13,606 nucleotides of DNA from Alistipes sp. GTDB taxonomy: Bacteria > Bacteroidota > Bacteroidia > Bacteroidales > Rikenellaceae. Made by a program: the position numbers and the translations under genes. Below, in pieces: positions 7,117-13,606 of this stretch; positions within the stretch are counted from its first letter, which is position 1; each line of letters opens with the position of its first letter. Where the stretch lies: positions 1 through 13,606 of the forward strand of contig JAFZDR010000190.1 in assembly GCA_017561105.1 (NCBI GenBank), in the 5' to 3' direction. The notes under the pieces are model-generated. The model made no database searches. It was not told where the DNA came from and saw only the letters and a list, made by a program, of their open reading frames with translations.

Positions 7117-7147
7117 TTTGTCGTACCACCAATTATTAGTACCTTCG
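7117..7147 (+). promoter_or_regulatory. Promoter for recF
   Basis: TTTG (7117-7120), a 19-base spacer and TACCTTCG (7140-7147) resemble the Bacteroidetes promoter, with TTCG in place of TTTG as also seen at 4153-4160. The element ends 20 bases before the recF ATG at 7168. It overlaps nothing coding and is divergent from the TPR promoter. Confidence 0.5.
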
Positions 7148-7167
7148 CAGTAGAAAAATAGAGCAAA

Positions 7168-8259
7168 ATGAACCTTTCACGACTCTCAATACTCAATTTC
7201 AAGAACCTCACGCAAGAGGAGATTCTGCTCGACAAGGGCTTCAACTGCTTTGTCGGCGATAATGGCACCTGCAAGACCAACATCATCGACGCGGTATATT
7301 ATCTCTCGATGTGCAAGTCGTCGTTGGCGATGACCGATTCGCAGTGCGTACGCCACGGCGAGAAGTTCTTTGTATTGGAGGGCGACTACCGCACCGACAG
7401 CGACCGCCACGAAAAGGTTGTATGCACCTATCAGCGCGGTGCGGCAAAGGTTGTAAAGCGCAACGACAAGGTCTACGAGCGTCTGGCCGACCACATCGGA
7501 CTTATTCCAGTAGTTATCGTATCACCAGCCGACTCATCGCTTATTAGTGACTCGGCAGATGAGCGCCGTCGCTACATAAATAGTTTTATCTCGCAGTTGG
7601 ACAAGAGCTACCTCGATGCTGCGATGCGCTACAATACCGCACTCGCAAATCGCAACAGTTACCTCAAAATAGGTGCCGACGAGGAGATGCTCCGCATCTA
7701 CGATGCGCAGATGGCACCTTTGGCTGCGGCAATCCACAAATCGCGATTGGAGATTATAGAGTTGCTCTACCCTCTCGTTTGCGAATACTATCGCGCACTC
7801 TCGGACGACCACGAGCAGGTGGAGTTGGAGTATCGCTCGGAGTTGAACAATGCCCCACTCGAGGAGTTGTTGCAGGCTTCGCGCGAGAAGGACCGCATAA
7901 TGGGCTTTACCAACTGCGGAGTTCACCGCGATGACCTTCGCTTTTCGATTGCAGGCTATGCACTCCGTAAATATGGCTCGCAGGGTCAGCAGAAGTCATT
8001 CCTCATTGCACTCAAACTTGCTCAATACCGCGTCATCGCCCAGGCCTGTGGCGAAAAGCCGATACTACTGCTCGACGACTTGTTCGATAAGCTTGACGAG
8101 AGTCGTGTTTCGCGCCTTATCGAGCTGGTTAAGGGCGACGAGTTCGGTCAGGTGATTATCACCGACTGCAACGGCGAGCGCATGGGCAACATCCTTGCAA
8201 AGGCGGAGTGTAGCTACAAATTGTTCAATGTAACCTACGGAGAGGTTGTAAAGGAGTAG
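7168..8259 (+). CDS. recF: DNA replication/repair protein RecF with variant Walker A
   Basis: The 363-residue length is normal for RecF. RecF is an SMC-like ATPase that binds gapped DNA and, with RecO and RecR, helps load RecA. Family marks are LSILNFKNL at the N-terminus, the Walker A region GDNGTCKTN (30-38) followed by IIDAVYYLSMCKS, the middle motif VVIVSPADSSLISDSADERR, the ABC-type signature SQGQQKSFLIALKLAQ (from 271) and Walker B with D-loop ILLLDDLFDKLDE (from 299, acidic pair Asp303-Asp304). The oddity is Cys35 (codon TGC at 7270-7272) in place of the Gly directly before the catalytic Lys36; Gly would need only one base change (GGC). All other motifs are intact, so this is not a decayed gene. 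The DUF721 gene starts 4 bases after its stop, implying one transcript. Confidence 0.95.
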   Translation: MNLSRLSILNFKNLTQEEILLDKGFNCFVGDNGTCKTNIIDAVYYLSMCKSSLAMTDSQCVRHGEKFFVLEGDYRTDSDRHEKVVCTYQRGAAKVVKRNDKVYERLADHIGLIPVVIVSPADSSLISDSADERRRYINSFISQLDKSYLDAAMRYNTALANRNSYLKIGADEEMLRIYDAQMAPLAAAIHKSRLEIIELLYPLVCEYYRALSDDHEQVELEYRSELNNAPLEELLQASREKDRIMGFTNCGVHRDDLRFSIAGYALRKYGSQGQQKSFLIALKLAQYRVIAQACGEKPILLLDDLFDKLDESRVSRLIELVKGDEFGQVIITDCNGERMGNILAKAECSYKLFNVTYGEVVKE

Positions 8260-8263
8260 GCGT

Positions 8264-8554
8264 ATGAAACGAACCAAGGCACAACCCATAGGCGTTTTGC
8301 TCGATAATCTCTTCAAGAGCCCCGATGTAGCACGCAAAATTGCTGAGGGATCACTCCCCCACATTTGGCGCGAGGTTACGGGTGAGGTTGTGGCGGCCAG
8401 CACACGCCAGGTGCGTTTTGTGCGTGGCACACTATATATTCATGTTGCATCGAGCATTCTGCGCAACGAGTTGATGATGCAGCGCGAAGCGTTGGTTCGC
8501 TCAATCAACAAAAAACTCGAAATGGAGCTTGTCAAGAGTGTCGTTGTGCAGTAG
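8264..8554 (+). CDS. DUF721 / DciA-like protein
   Basis: The 96-residue protein matches the short Bacteroidetes DUF721 type: a helical N-terminus (PIGVLLDNLFKSPDVARKI), the conserved IWREVTGEVVAASTRQVRFV, then GTLYIHVASSILRNELMMQR. These elements make a KH-like fold. Longer DUF721 proteins of other phyla (DciA) recruit or load the replicative helicase DnaB, so a replication role is plausible here but inferred. It starts 4 bases after recF, so the two are translated from the same mRNA; the pairing supports a link between replication and gap repair. Confidence 0.87.
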   Translation: MKRTKAQPIGVLLDNLFKSPDVARKIAEGSLPHIWREVTGEVVAASTRQVRFVRGTLYIHVASSILRNELMMQREALVRSINKKLEMELVKSVVVQ

Positions 8555-8558
8555 GTTC

Positions 8559-8590
8559 AACTCTTGGAGCAATTTTTGAGTTCTTTTTCG
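8559..8590 (+). terminator. Weak candidate terminator after the recF-DUF721 unit
   Basis: AACTC (8559-8563) can pair with GAGTT (8578-8582), followed by CTTTTTC. The stem is only five pairs with a 14-base loop, so this is a weak signal; it is listed because it sits right after the stop codon and before the next promoter. Confidence 0.25.
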
Positions 8591-8619
8591 ATATCGAATT
8601 AAAAAGTTTTTTATATTTG
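8586..8619 (+). promoter_or_regulatory. Promoter for the radical SAM gene
   Basis: TATATTTG at 8612-8619 is a full match to the Bacteroidetes -7 element and ends 23 bases before the ATG at 8643. The -33 element is poor: TTTC at 8586-8589, 22 bases upstream. Confidence 0.5.
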
Positions 8620-8642
8620 CAACGCGAAAATCGCATAGTCAA

Positions 8643-9410
8643 ATGCTTTTTACCGACATCATATATGGTCCTGTTCATTCGCGCCGATTGGGTATCTCTC
8701 TCGGTGTGAATTTGTTGCCGCTTCACTCAAAGTTGTGCAACTTCGACTGCATCTATTGCGAATGTGGGTGGAATGCAGACAATCGCACCGAAAAACCGAG
8801 CTTTCACAAGCGTGAAGATATCCGCACCGCACTTGAGAGTGCCCTCTCGAAGATGCAGGTGGAGGGACAACTCCCCGATGTGATAACATTTGCGGGCAAT
8901 GGCGAGCCGACAATACACCCCGAGTTCGAGGCTATTATCGACGACACAATCGCCCTGCGCGATAAGTTTGCGCCAAGTGCGAAGGTTTCGGTATTGAGCA
9001 ATGCCACACAGCTCCACCGCGAGGGCGTTGTTCGTGCGCTACACAAGGTGGATAATCCTATTCTGAAGCTCGACTCGGCGATAGACACAACGGCACATCT
9101 TATAAACAAGCCTTGCGGCAACTACTCGGTAGAGCATATCATCGAACAGCTCTCGGCCTTTGGCAAAGAGTTTGTGTTGCAGACAATGTTTTTGCGAGGT
9201 GAACACAATGGCGACCATATCGACAATACTACCGAAAGCGAAATTATGGCTTGGTTAGCCGTAGTGGAGCATCTCCGACCGCGCAGTGTAATGGTCTATT
9301 CGATAGATCGCGCCACACCTTGCAAGACTTTGCAGAAGGTCGGGCGCGAAGAGTTGGATAAGATAGCCGAGCAAGTGCGAGCCCTTGGCATTGAGTGTTC
9401 TGCGGTATAA
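8643..9410 (+). CDS. Radical SAM protein (COG0731-like Fe-S oxidoreductase)
   Basis: The 255-residue protein carries the radical SAM cluster motif CNFDCIYC (Cys32, Cys36, Cys39), which binds a [4Fe-4S] cluster for S-adenosylmethionine cleavage; a further Cys41 follows. The start VHSRRLGISLGVNLLP and the SAM-binding stretch TFAGNGEPTIHPEF fit COG0731, the group that includes relatives of the tRNA-wybutosine enzyme TYW1. Later LDSAIDTTAHLINKPCG and QTMFLRGEHNGD complete a short TIM-barrel. The substrate is not known and no flavodoxin domain is present. It has its own promoter and lies 59 bases before the antiporter gene, with no obvious terminator or promoter between them, so co-transcription is possible. 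Confidence 0.88.
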   Translation: MLFTDIIYGPVHSRRLGISLGVNLLPLHSKLCNFDCIYCECGWNADNRTEKPSFHKREDIRTALESALSKMQVEGQLPDVITFAGNGEPTIHPEFEAIIDDTIALRDKFAPSAKVSVLSNATQLHREGVVRALHKVDNPILKLDSAIDTTAHLINKPCGNYSVEHIIEQLSAFGKEFVLQTMFLRGEHNGDHIDNTTESEIMAWLAVVEHLRPRSVMVYSIDRATPCKTLQKVGREELDKIAEQVRALGIECSAV

Positions 9411-9469
9411 TTTCAAACAAGTTGATTTTTCGCCGCAAACGATTAAAAGGTGAATAATTAACTTTCGAA

Positions 9470-10780
9470 ATGTACAATATAGAACCATACCTCCTGATCC
9501 CTTTTGTGGTAATGTTGCTCTCCATAGCAATTATGCCGCTTATAGCTCCGCGTGCTTGGAGTCATAACATCAACAAACTGCTTTTCGTACTTATCATATC
9601 CATACCTACAGCAATAATGCTGTCGCGTGCAGGTTTGAGCGAGAATCTAAAGCATCAGATGCTCTACGACTATATACCGTTTATAGCGCTGTTAGCTGCG
9701 CTGTATGTGGTTACGGGAGGTATTCATATTCACTACTCCACCACCCCGACACCTGTTGTAAATGCCGCCATTATGTTTATCGGCTACGGCTTGGCATCGG
9801 TGGTTGGCACTACGGGAGCCGCAATGTTGCTTATTCGACCTCTGCTCGAGATAAATCGCGACCGCCAATATAAGATTCACACCATACTCTTCTTTATCGC
9901 TATGGTGGCAAACTGCGGCGGTGTACTTACTCCGCTGGGCGATCCGCCGTTGTTCCTGCTCTATCTGCGCGGAGCCGAGTTCTCGTGGTTCCAGACTCTC
10001 TTCCCACAGTGGGCATTTGTCGGTTCGATACTCCTCGCCGCTTATCTTGTGATTGATACCTATATATGGAAGCGCAAGGAGGTTATCGGCGTGCGTCCTC
10101 GCTCGGAGAATGAGGAGGATGAGCCAATCAAGATCTCATTCTCGGGTGCTATCAACCTATTTTTCCTCTCGGCAATACTGCTTTCGGTGGCATTTATAAA
10201 CCCTGCCGAAATCCCTGCCATGGAGGCTGAGGATGCGCCGTGGTATATGCGTTTCTTGCGCGAGGTTGTGCTGTTTACAATCCTCCTCTGCTCGGTTATT
10301 ACAACAGGTAAAAGAGTGCGCAAGTTGAACCACTTCTCGTGGGAGCCTATCATCGAGGTTGCTATACTCTTTATCGGTATCTTCGTAACAATGACTCCGG
10401 CACTGCTCTACCTCAACGAGAATGCATCATCACTCGGCATTACCGAGCCTATGCAGTTCTTCTTTGCATCGGGTGTACTCAGCTCATTCCTCGATAATGC
10501 GCCAACAGCCGTAGCGTTCCACACTGTAGCAAAGGGTCTTCCTATTGCAGAGGGTACCCCGCTTATGGCCGATGTACCGATACCAATGCTTACAGCCATT
10601 GCCCTCGGTTCGGTACTCTTTGGAGCTATGACCTACATCGGTAACGGCCCTAACTTTATGGTTAAGGCTGTAGCCGAAAACGAAGGCGTACGCATGCCGT
10701 CATTCTTCGGTTATATCTTTAAATTTTCGTTGATTATACTGCTGCCGACCTACATCCTGATGGCATTAGTATTCTTTTAG
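9470..10780 (+). CDS. Putative sodium:proton antiporter (CitMHS_2/NhaD-like)
   Basis: The 436-residue protein is hydrophobic throughout, with about ten or more membrane segments and one charged cytoplasmic loop near residues 202-225 (KRKEVIGVRPRSENEEDE). Motifs of the ion-transporter superfamily are visible in both halves: GTTGAAMLLIRPLLE (113-127) and NCGGVLTPLGDPPLF (148-162) in the first, and SSFLDNAPTAVAF (from 338) and MTYIGNGPNFMVKAVAE in the second, as expected for an inverted duplicated fold with re-entrant loops. Bacteroidetes members are usually annotated as citrate transporter or Na+/H+ antiporter; which ion it carries cannot be read from the sequence. Its stop codon overlaps that of mntP on the other strand by four bases. 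Confidence 0.87.
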   Translation: MYNIEPYLLIPFVVMLLSIAIMPLIAPRAWSHNINKLLFVLIISIPTAIMLSRAGLSENLKHQMLYDYIPFIALLAALYVVTGGIHIHYSTTPTPVVNAAIMFIGYGLASVVGTTGAAMLLIRPLLEINRDRQYKIHTILFFIAMVANCGGVLTPLGDPPLFLLYLRGAEFSWFQTLFPQWAFVGSILLAAYLVIDTYIWKRKEVIGVRPRSENEEDEPIKISFSGAINLFFLSAILLSVAFINPAEIPAMEAEDAPWYMRFLREVVLFTILLCSVITTGKRVRKLNHFSWEPIIEVAILFIGIFVTMTPALLYLNENASSLGITEPMQFFFASGVLSSFLDNAPTAVAFHTVAKGLPIAEGTPLMADVPIPMLTAIALGSVLFGAMTYIGNGPNFMVKAVAENEGVRMPSFFGYIFKFSLIILLPTYILMALVFF

Positions 10781-11340
10781 AATAGATGTTCGATAAGTAT
10801 TTTGGCGCCGATCAATACGAGCACGACACCGCCCGTTAGTTCGGCGCCATATTTATATCGGTAACCAAATATATTGCCAAGTCGCAAACCGAATGCCGAG
10901 AAGGCTCCGGTTGTTACACCGATAAGCAGTACCGACGACCAGATATCGACCTTAAGGAAGGCAAGCGACACACCCACAGCAAGAGCGTCGATACTTGTGG
11001 CAACAGCCAACAAAAGCATTGTTTTAAAGGCGAAATCGCCACTCGCAGACTCATCCTCATCATCTCCGCCCGTAACGGTATCGTAAATCATTTTACCGCC
11101 TATTATTGCAAGCAGAGCAAAGGCTATCCAGTGGTCGCAGCTCTCTACTATAGGGGCAAACTTAACTCCTATAAAATAGCCTATCAGCGGCATCAACGCC
11201 TGAAAACCGCCAAACCACAACACTACCGATGCATAGTGTGCTACGCGCAATCGCGGAGCTGCCAATCCCTTTGCTATCGACACAGCAAAGGCATCCATCG
11301 AAACGCCTATAGCCAGAAGTATCAGATCAAGAATTGACAT
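10777..11340 (-). CDS. mntP: Manganese efflux pump MntP
   Basis: The 187-residue protein has the length and six-helix pattern of MntP (DUF204). The duplicated signature is present: AIGVSMDAFAVSIAKGL with Asp16, and ATSIDALAVGVSLAF with Asp118, the same positions as in E. coli MntP. An acidic cytoplasmic loop (GGDDEDESASGD, about 91-102) separates the halves. It exports Mn(II) and protects against manganese excess. It starts 2 bases after the lytic transglycosylase stop, so it is expressed with that gene and the porin; there is no room for a yybP-ykoY manganese riboswitch directly upstream, so any manganese control would have to act elsewhere. It converges on the antiporter gene with overlapping stops. 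Confidence 0.95.
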   Translation of the reverse strand: MSILDLILLAIGVSMDAFAVSIAKGLAAPRLRVAHYASVVLWFGGFQALMPLIGYFIGVKFAPIVESCDHWIAFALLAIIGGKMIYDTVTGGDDEDESASGDFAFKTMLLLAVATSIDALAVGVSLAFLKVDIWSSVLLIGVTTGAFSAFGLRLGNIFGYRYKYGAELTGGVVLVLIGAKILIEHLF

Positions 11341-11342
11341 AC

Positions 11343-12047
11343 CTATATCGACTCTATGTTGGTTTTATATACACGGTAGATATGCATCACCTTGCAGACA
11401 TAGGCAATAGTCTCGGCACTACCGTTGAAACCACCCGCAGTAACGACCTCATGCTCGGCATACTCGGGCTCAGCAAGCAGTGCCAGGTGGTCTGCAACCT
11501 CATTCCACTTGTCGGGATTACCCTCATAGAAGCGGGTCAAGCGTCTTGCATCGGCAATACGCGAATAGCCCGCATTGTAGCAGGCAAGGATAAGCTTCAA
11601 TCGCTCATCCTTGTCGAAAGTTTGTGGAAGATCCAGCATCTCGTTATTCTCGTGAAGGAGTTTTGCCGCCACCTCCGTACAGATGCGGGCATCAAAGAGT
11701 TGTTCTCTGTCGTAGCCCATATTCTTTGCCACGAGTGGCATAATCTGCATCAGTCCCACAGCACCGGCACTCGACACTGCGTCGAAACGGAACTCGGACT
11801 CTGCTCGAGCAATGGCCGACAGGAGCAACCAATCGATGCCATACTCGGCACCGACCTCTTGAAACATCTTATCGTATTGGGATATCAGATACTCCTCGAT
11901 AGGCTCCGCATTAGCGGCGCGCGCTCCCCACTTCAAAGTTCTGCTCGTTGACACTATCGACAGCGCACTCGATATCGCAACAAAGAGCAGCGGAACAATG
12001 AATATATCAACTACTTTACGCCACATAGAGGTGCTGTGTTTAATCAT
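11343..12047 (-). CDS. Membrane-anchored lytic transglycosylase (SLT, MltF-like)
   Basis: The 234-residue protein has one N-terminal membrane segment (about 13-35, IFIVPLLFVAISSALSIV) and an SLT (GH23) domain. The catalytic Glu is in ARAESEF (Glu83), followed by AGAVGLMQIMP (94-104) and ACYNAGYSRI (from 156), all standard marks; the Cys before YNAGY replaces the more usual Ala. It cleaves peptidoglycan between N-acetylmuramic acid and N-acetylglucosamine, giving 1,6-anhydro products in the periplasm. The ATG at 12047 was chosen because it overlaps the porin stop by eight bases, suggesting translational coupling; a TTG at 12068 would extend it by seven residues and Met8 (12026) would shorten it. 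mntP follows 2 bases later. Confidence 0.93.
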   Translation of the reverse strand: MIKHSTSMWRKVVDIFIVPLLFVAISSALSIVSTSRTLKWGARAANAEPIEEYLISQYDKMFQEVGAEYGIDWLLLSAIARAESEFRFDAVSSAGAVGLMQIMPLVAKNMGYDREQLFDARICTEVAAKLLHENNEMLDLPQTFDKDERLKLILACYNAGYSRIADARRLTRFYEGNPDKWNEVADHLALLAEPEYAEHEVVTAGGFNGSAETIAYVCKVMHIYRVYKTNIESI

Positions 12048-13606
12048 AGAATGTCCACGAGATACCAATCTTGAACATACCCGGATTGAGCGGGTATCTC
12101 GCCACTGCGAAGTATTCGTTATTACCGAAGAGGTTGCAGTTCCAGTGCTGATACTTCAACAAGATTCGCATTCTCTTCCACTTTGCCGAAACAAAGGCAT
12201 CGAGGTATGGATAGTTACCAATCTCTGTTTCATTCTGGTTGTAGAATACCGACAAGGCAGGATTGTATCCCTGAGCATAGTATCGTGTATTGAAACGACC
12301 ATCGACACCCACCTGCACACGCAAGACATCGCGCTTAACCCAGAACTCGTAGTAGTATGAGAGGAATGTCGAGACAAGAGGCAACGGCACCACATGTCGA
12401 TTCGAGGTTAGCTGTACCAACACTCGGTGGTTAAGATGGAGTCCCTTGATAGTAAAATCCTTCTGAGCATAGATGCTTGTAACGCTCACAACGCCATCGT
12501 GCTGTGCCGGTTTACAATCGGCGCCGTAGTAGATCTTATTGCGCAGAATGCTCTGCCAGAAGCTCACCTCAATACCGTGATCAGGCACTGTAAAGAGCAC
12601 ATTAAATCGGGTTTCACCCTCCTTCTTGAAGTTGTTACTCCAGCGGTAATGGTTCGACACCCAATTATTCTGCCAATAGCCAGGCGAAGTCATCGACTCG
12701 GAGAATGATCCCGAGAGCGTGATAGGCTTCTTCTTTATGTAGGCACTCAGCGATGCTCGCGCATTGATCTCATAATCGCCTCCACGATAGCCCGAAGGGT
12801 ATATCTTGAAGTTTGCACCCCAATCGGCATACTTGCGAATCTTACCCTGCGCACCCACATAGGTAAACCATGAGGTCAGATTCTCCCGCTGTTGCTTACC
12901 CGAGAGGTAATCCTTTGGTTGGAACTGCGAATAGGTGTGTACATCGACTCCAACACCGCCGTCGATAGTTCCGACAACGCCATTTCGATCCCAAGGCTGC
13001 GCCTGAAGGAATATGCGGTTTGTGATTATGCGCTCATAGGTAGAGTCGCGGCTCTTAAGCGGATCCTGGAACCAATCCTTGTAGTAGGTATCCTTACGCG
13101 AAGAGAACGAGCCGTTAGGATTGCGCGAATAGCGCTCATCCTTGTACTCGTAATACTTATCGGAATAGACCTTACTCCACGCATTGTACTCGAAGGTGTG
13201 GCCGAGATAGATAGCCGGAAGATCGGCCATCGAAAAGTCACGCTCGGTCATTCTTACGAACGGAATACCGATAGACTGCTTAACGAAGAAGGAGTTGTTT
13301 GTATAGACATTCTTCGCCTCGGCACCTGCCAGACGCATCGGAATACCCGAAGGCATCTCGAATACGGTATCCGTAATCGCCCAATCGCCAACTACACCAC
13401 CACTCTCCTGCTGCTCGATTCTGTTGCGAGTGTAACCCGCATGCACCGAGTAGCGGCGACCTGTGTGAGCAAATGTTGCCGCAAGGTTATTATCCTTCAC
13501 TCGCGATACATCGTACTTACTGCGCGAACCTCGCGAACGGTAGTTGATAGAGAACGAAGTCGAAGGGTTGATATTCTGCGACGCCATAATCTCGAAGTGC
13601 TCCTCG
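12040..13606 (-). CDS. Putative porin / outer-membrane beta-barrel (Porin_10-like), 5' end off window
   Basis: The frame is open from the window edge to a TAA at 12042-12040, giving 521 residues; the true start lies outside, since EEHFEI precedes the first Met in frame (13587). The sequence opens with ASQNINPSTSFSINYRSRGS, the pattern of Bacteroidetes 'putative porin' proteins (PF14121), as recalled. It continues with many short amphipathic beta strands rich in Tyr, Trp, Asn and Arg (YYEYKDERYSRN, YGADCKPAQHDG, KYQHWNCNLFGNNEYFAVA) and ends GISWTFYD, with an aromatic residue close to the C-terminus. It probably forms an outer-membrane channel; substrate unknown. It is the upstream gene of a unit with the lytic transglycosylase (eight-base overlap) and mntP. 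Confidence 0.87.
   Translation of the reverse strand, partial: EEHFEIMASQNINPSTSFSINYRSRGSRSKYDVSRVKDNNLAATFAHTGRRYSVHAGYTRNRIEQQESGGVVGDWAITDTVFEMPSGIPMRLAGAEAKNVYTNNSFFVKQSIGIPFVRMTERDFSMADLPAIYLGHTFEYNAWSKVYSDKYYEYKDERYSRNPNGSFSSRKDTYYKDWFQDPLKSRDSTYERIITNRIFLQAQPWDRNGVVGTIDGGVGVDVHTYSQFQPKDYLSGKQQRENLTSWFTYVGAQGKIRKYADWGANFKIYPSGYRGGDYEINARASLSAYIKKKPITLSGSFSESMTSPGYWQNNWVSNHYRWSNNFKKEGETRFNVLFTVPDHGIEVSFWQSILRNKIYYGADCKPAQHDGVVSVTSIYAQKDFTIKGLHLNHRVLVQLTSNRHVVPLPLVSTFLSYYYEFWVKRDVLRVQVGVDGRFNTRYYAQGYNPALSVFYNQNETEIGNYPYLDAFVSAKWKRMRILLKYQHWNCNLFGNNEYFAVARYPLNPGMFKIGISWTFYD

Noticed and set aside
7038..7286. Minus-strand open frame across the recF promoter and start
   Set aside because: It overlaps the recF N-terminus and both divergent promoters; its sequence has no family features.
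11334..11951. Plus-strand open frame of 205 codons
   Set aside because: It is antisense to the lytic transglycosylase, which has clear catalytic motifs; the frame itself shows no recognisable domain.

Overview
The window looks like chromosomal DNA from a Bacteroidales bacterium, most likely a gut species and possibly near Alistipes/Rikenellaceae (the order is fairly safe, the genus is a guess). The evidence is: BACON-like and BspA-like surface lipoproteins, a Porin_10-type outer-membrane protein, an SDR-type threonine dehydrogenase, a CitMHS_2-like antiporter, almost no Shine-Dalgarno signals, and several promoters of the Bacteroidetes type (TTTG, about 19-22 bases, then TAnnTTTG or a TAnnTTCG variant). 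No rRNA, tRNA, transposase, phage gene or CRISPR array was seen. Coding density is high and no stretch over 300 bases lacks a gene.

Left region (1-4033, all minus strand): a three-gene envelope operon with gaps of 11 and 12 bases. In order of transcription it encodes a small lipoprotein; a protein with an Ig-like domain, a long charged alanine-rich helix and a C-terminal beta barrel; and a large lipoprotein with four BACON-like domains followed by BspA-type leucine-rich repeats, which runs off the left edge. This is the least familiar unit here and the best candidate for an undescribed envelope assembly.

Middle region (4034-7010): a divergent promoter region; an extended-SDR L-threonine 3-dehydrogenase (+); a shared bidirectional terminator; a ferritin (-) with all expected ferroxidase residues; a 130-residue protein that looks like lumazine synthase (RibH) stripped of its active site (-); and a membrane-anchored TPR protein (-).

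RecF region (7168-10780, plus strand): recF, whose Walker A motif has Cys where Gly is expected; a short DUF721/DciA-like protein 4 bases downstream; a radical SAM protein with its own promoter; and a NhaD/CitMHS_2-like antiporter. 

Right region (13606-10777, minus strand): a tightly packed unit of a Porin_10-like outer-membrane protein (5' end outside the window), a lytic transglycosylase whose start overlaps the porin stop, and the manganese exporter MntP starting 2 bases after the transglycosylase stop. mntP and the antiporter converge with overlapping stop codons. Together the window mixes genome maintenance (RecF, DciA-like), metal and ion homeostasis (ferritin, MntP, antiporter) and cell-envelope functions.
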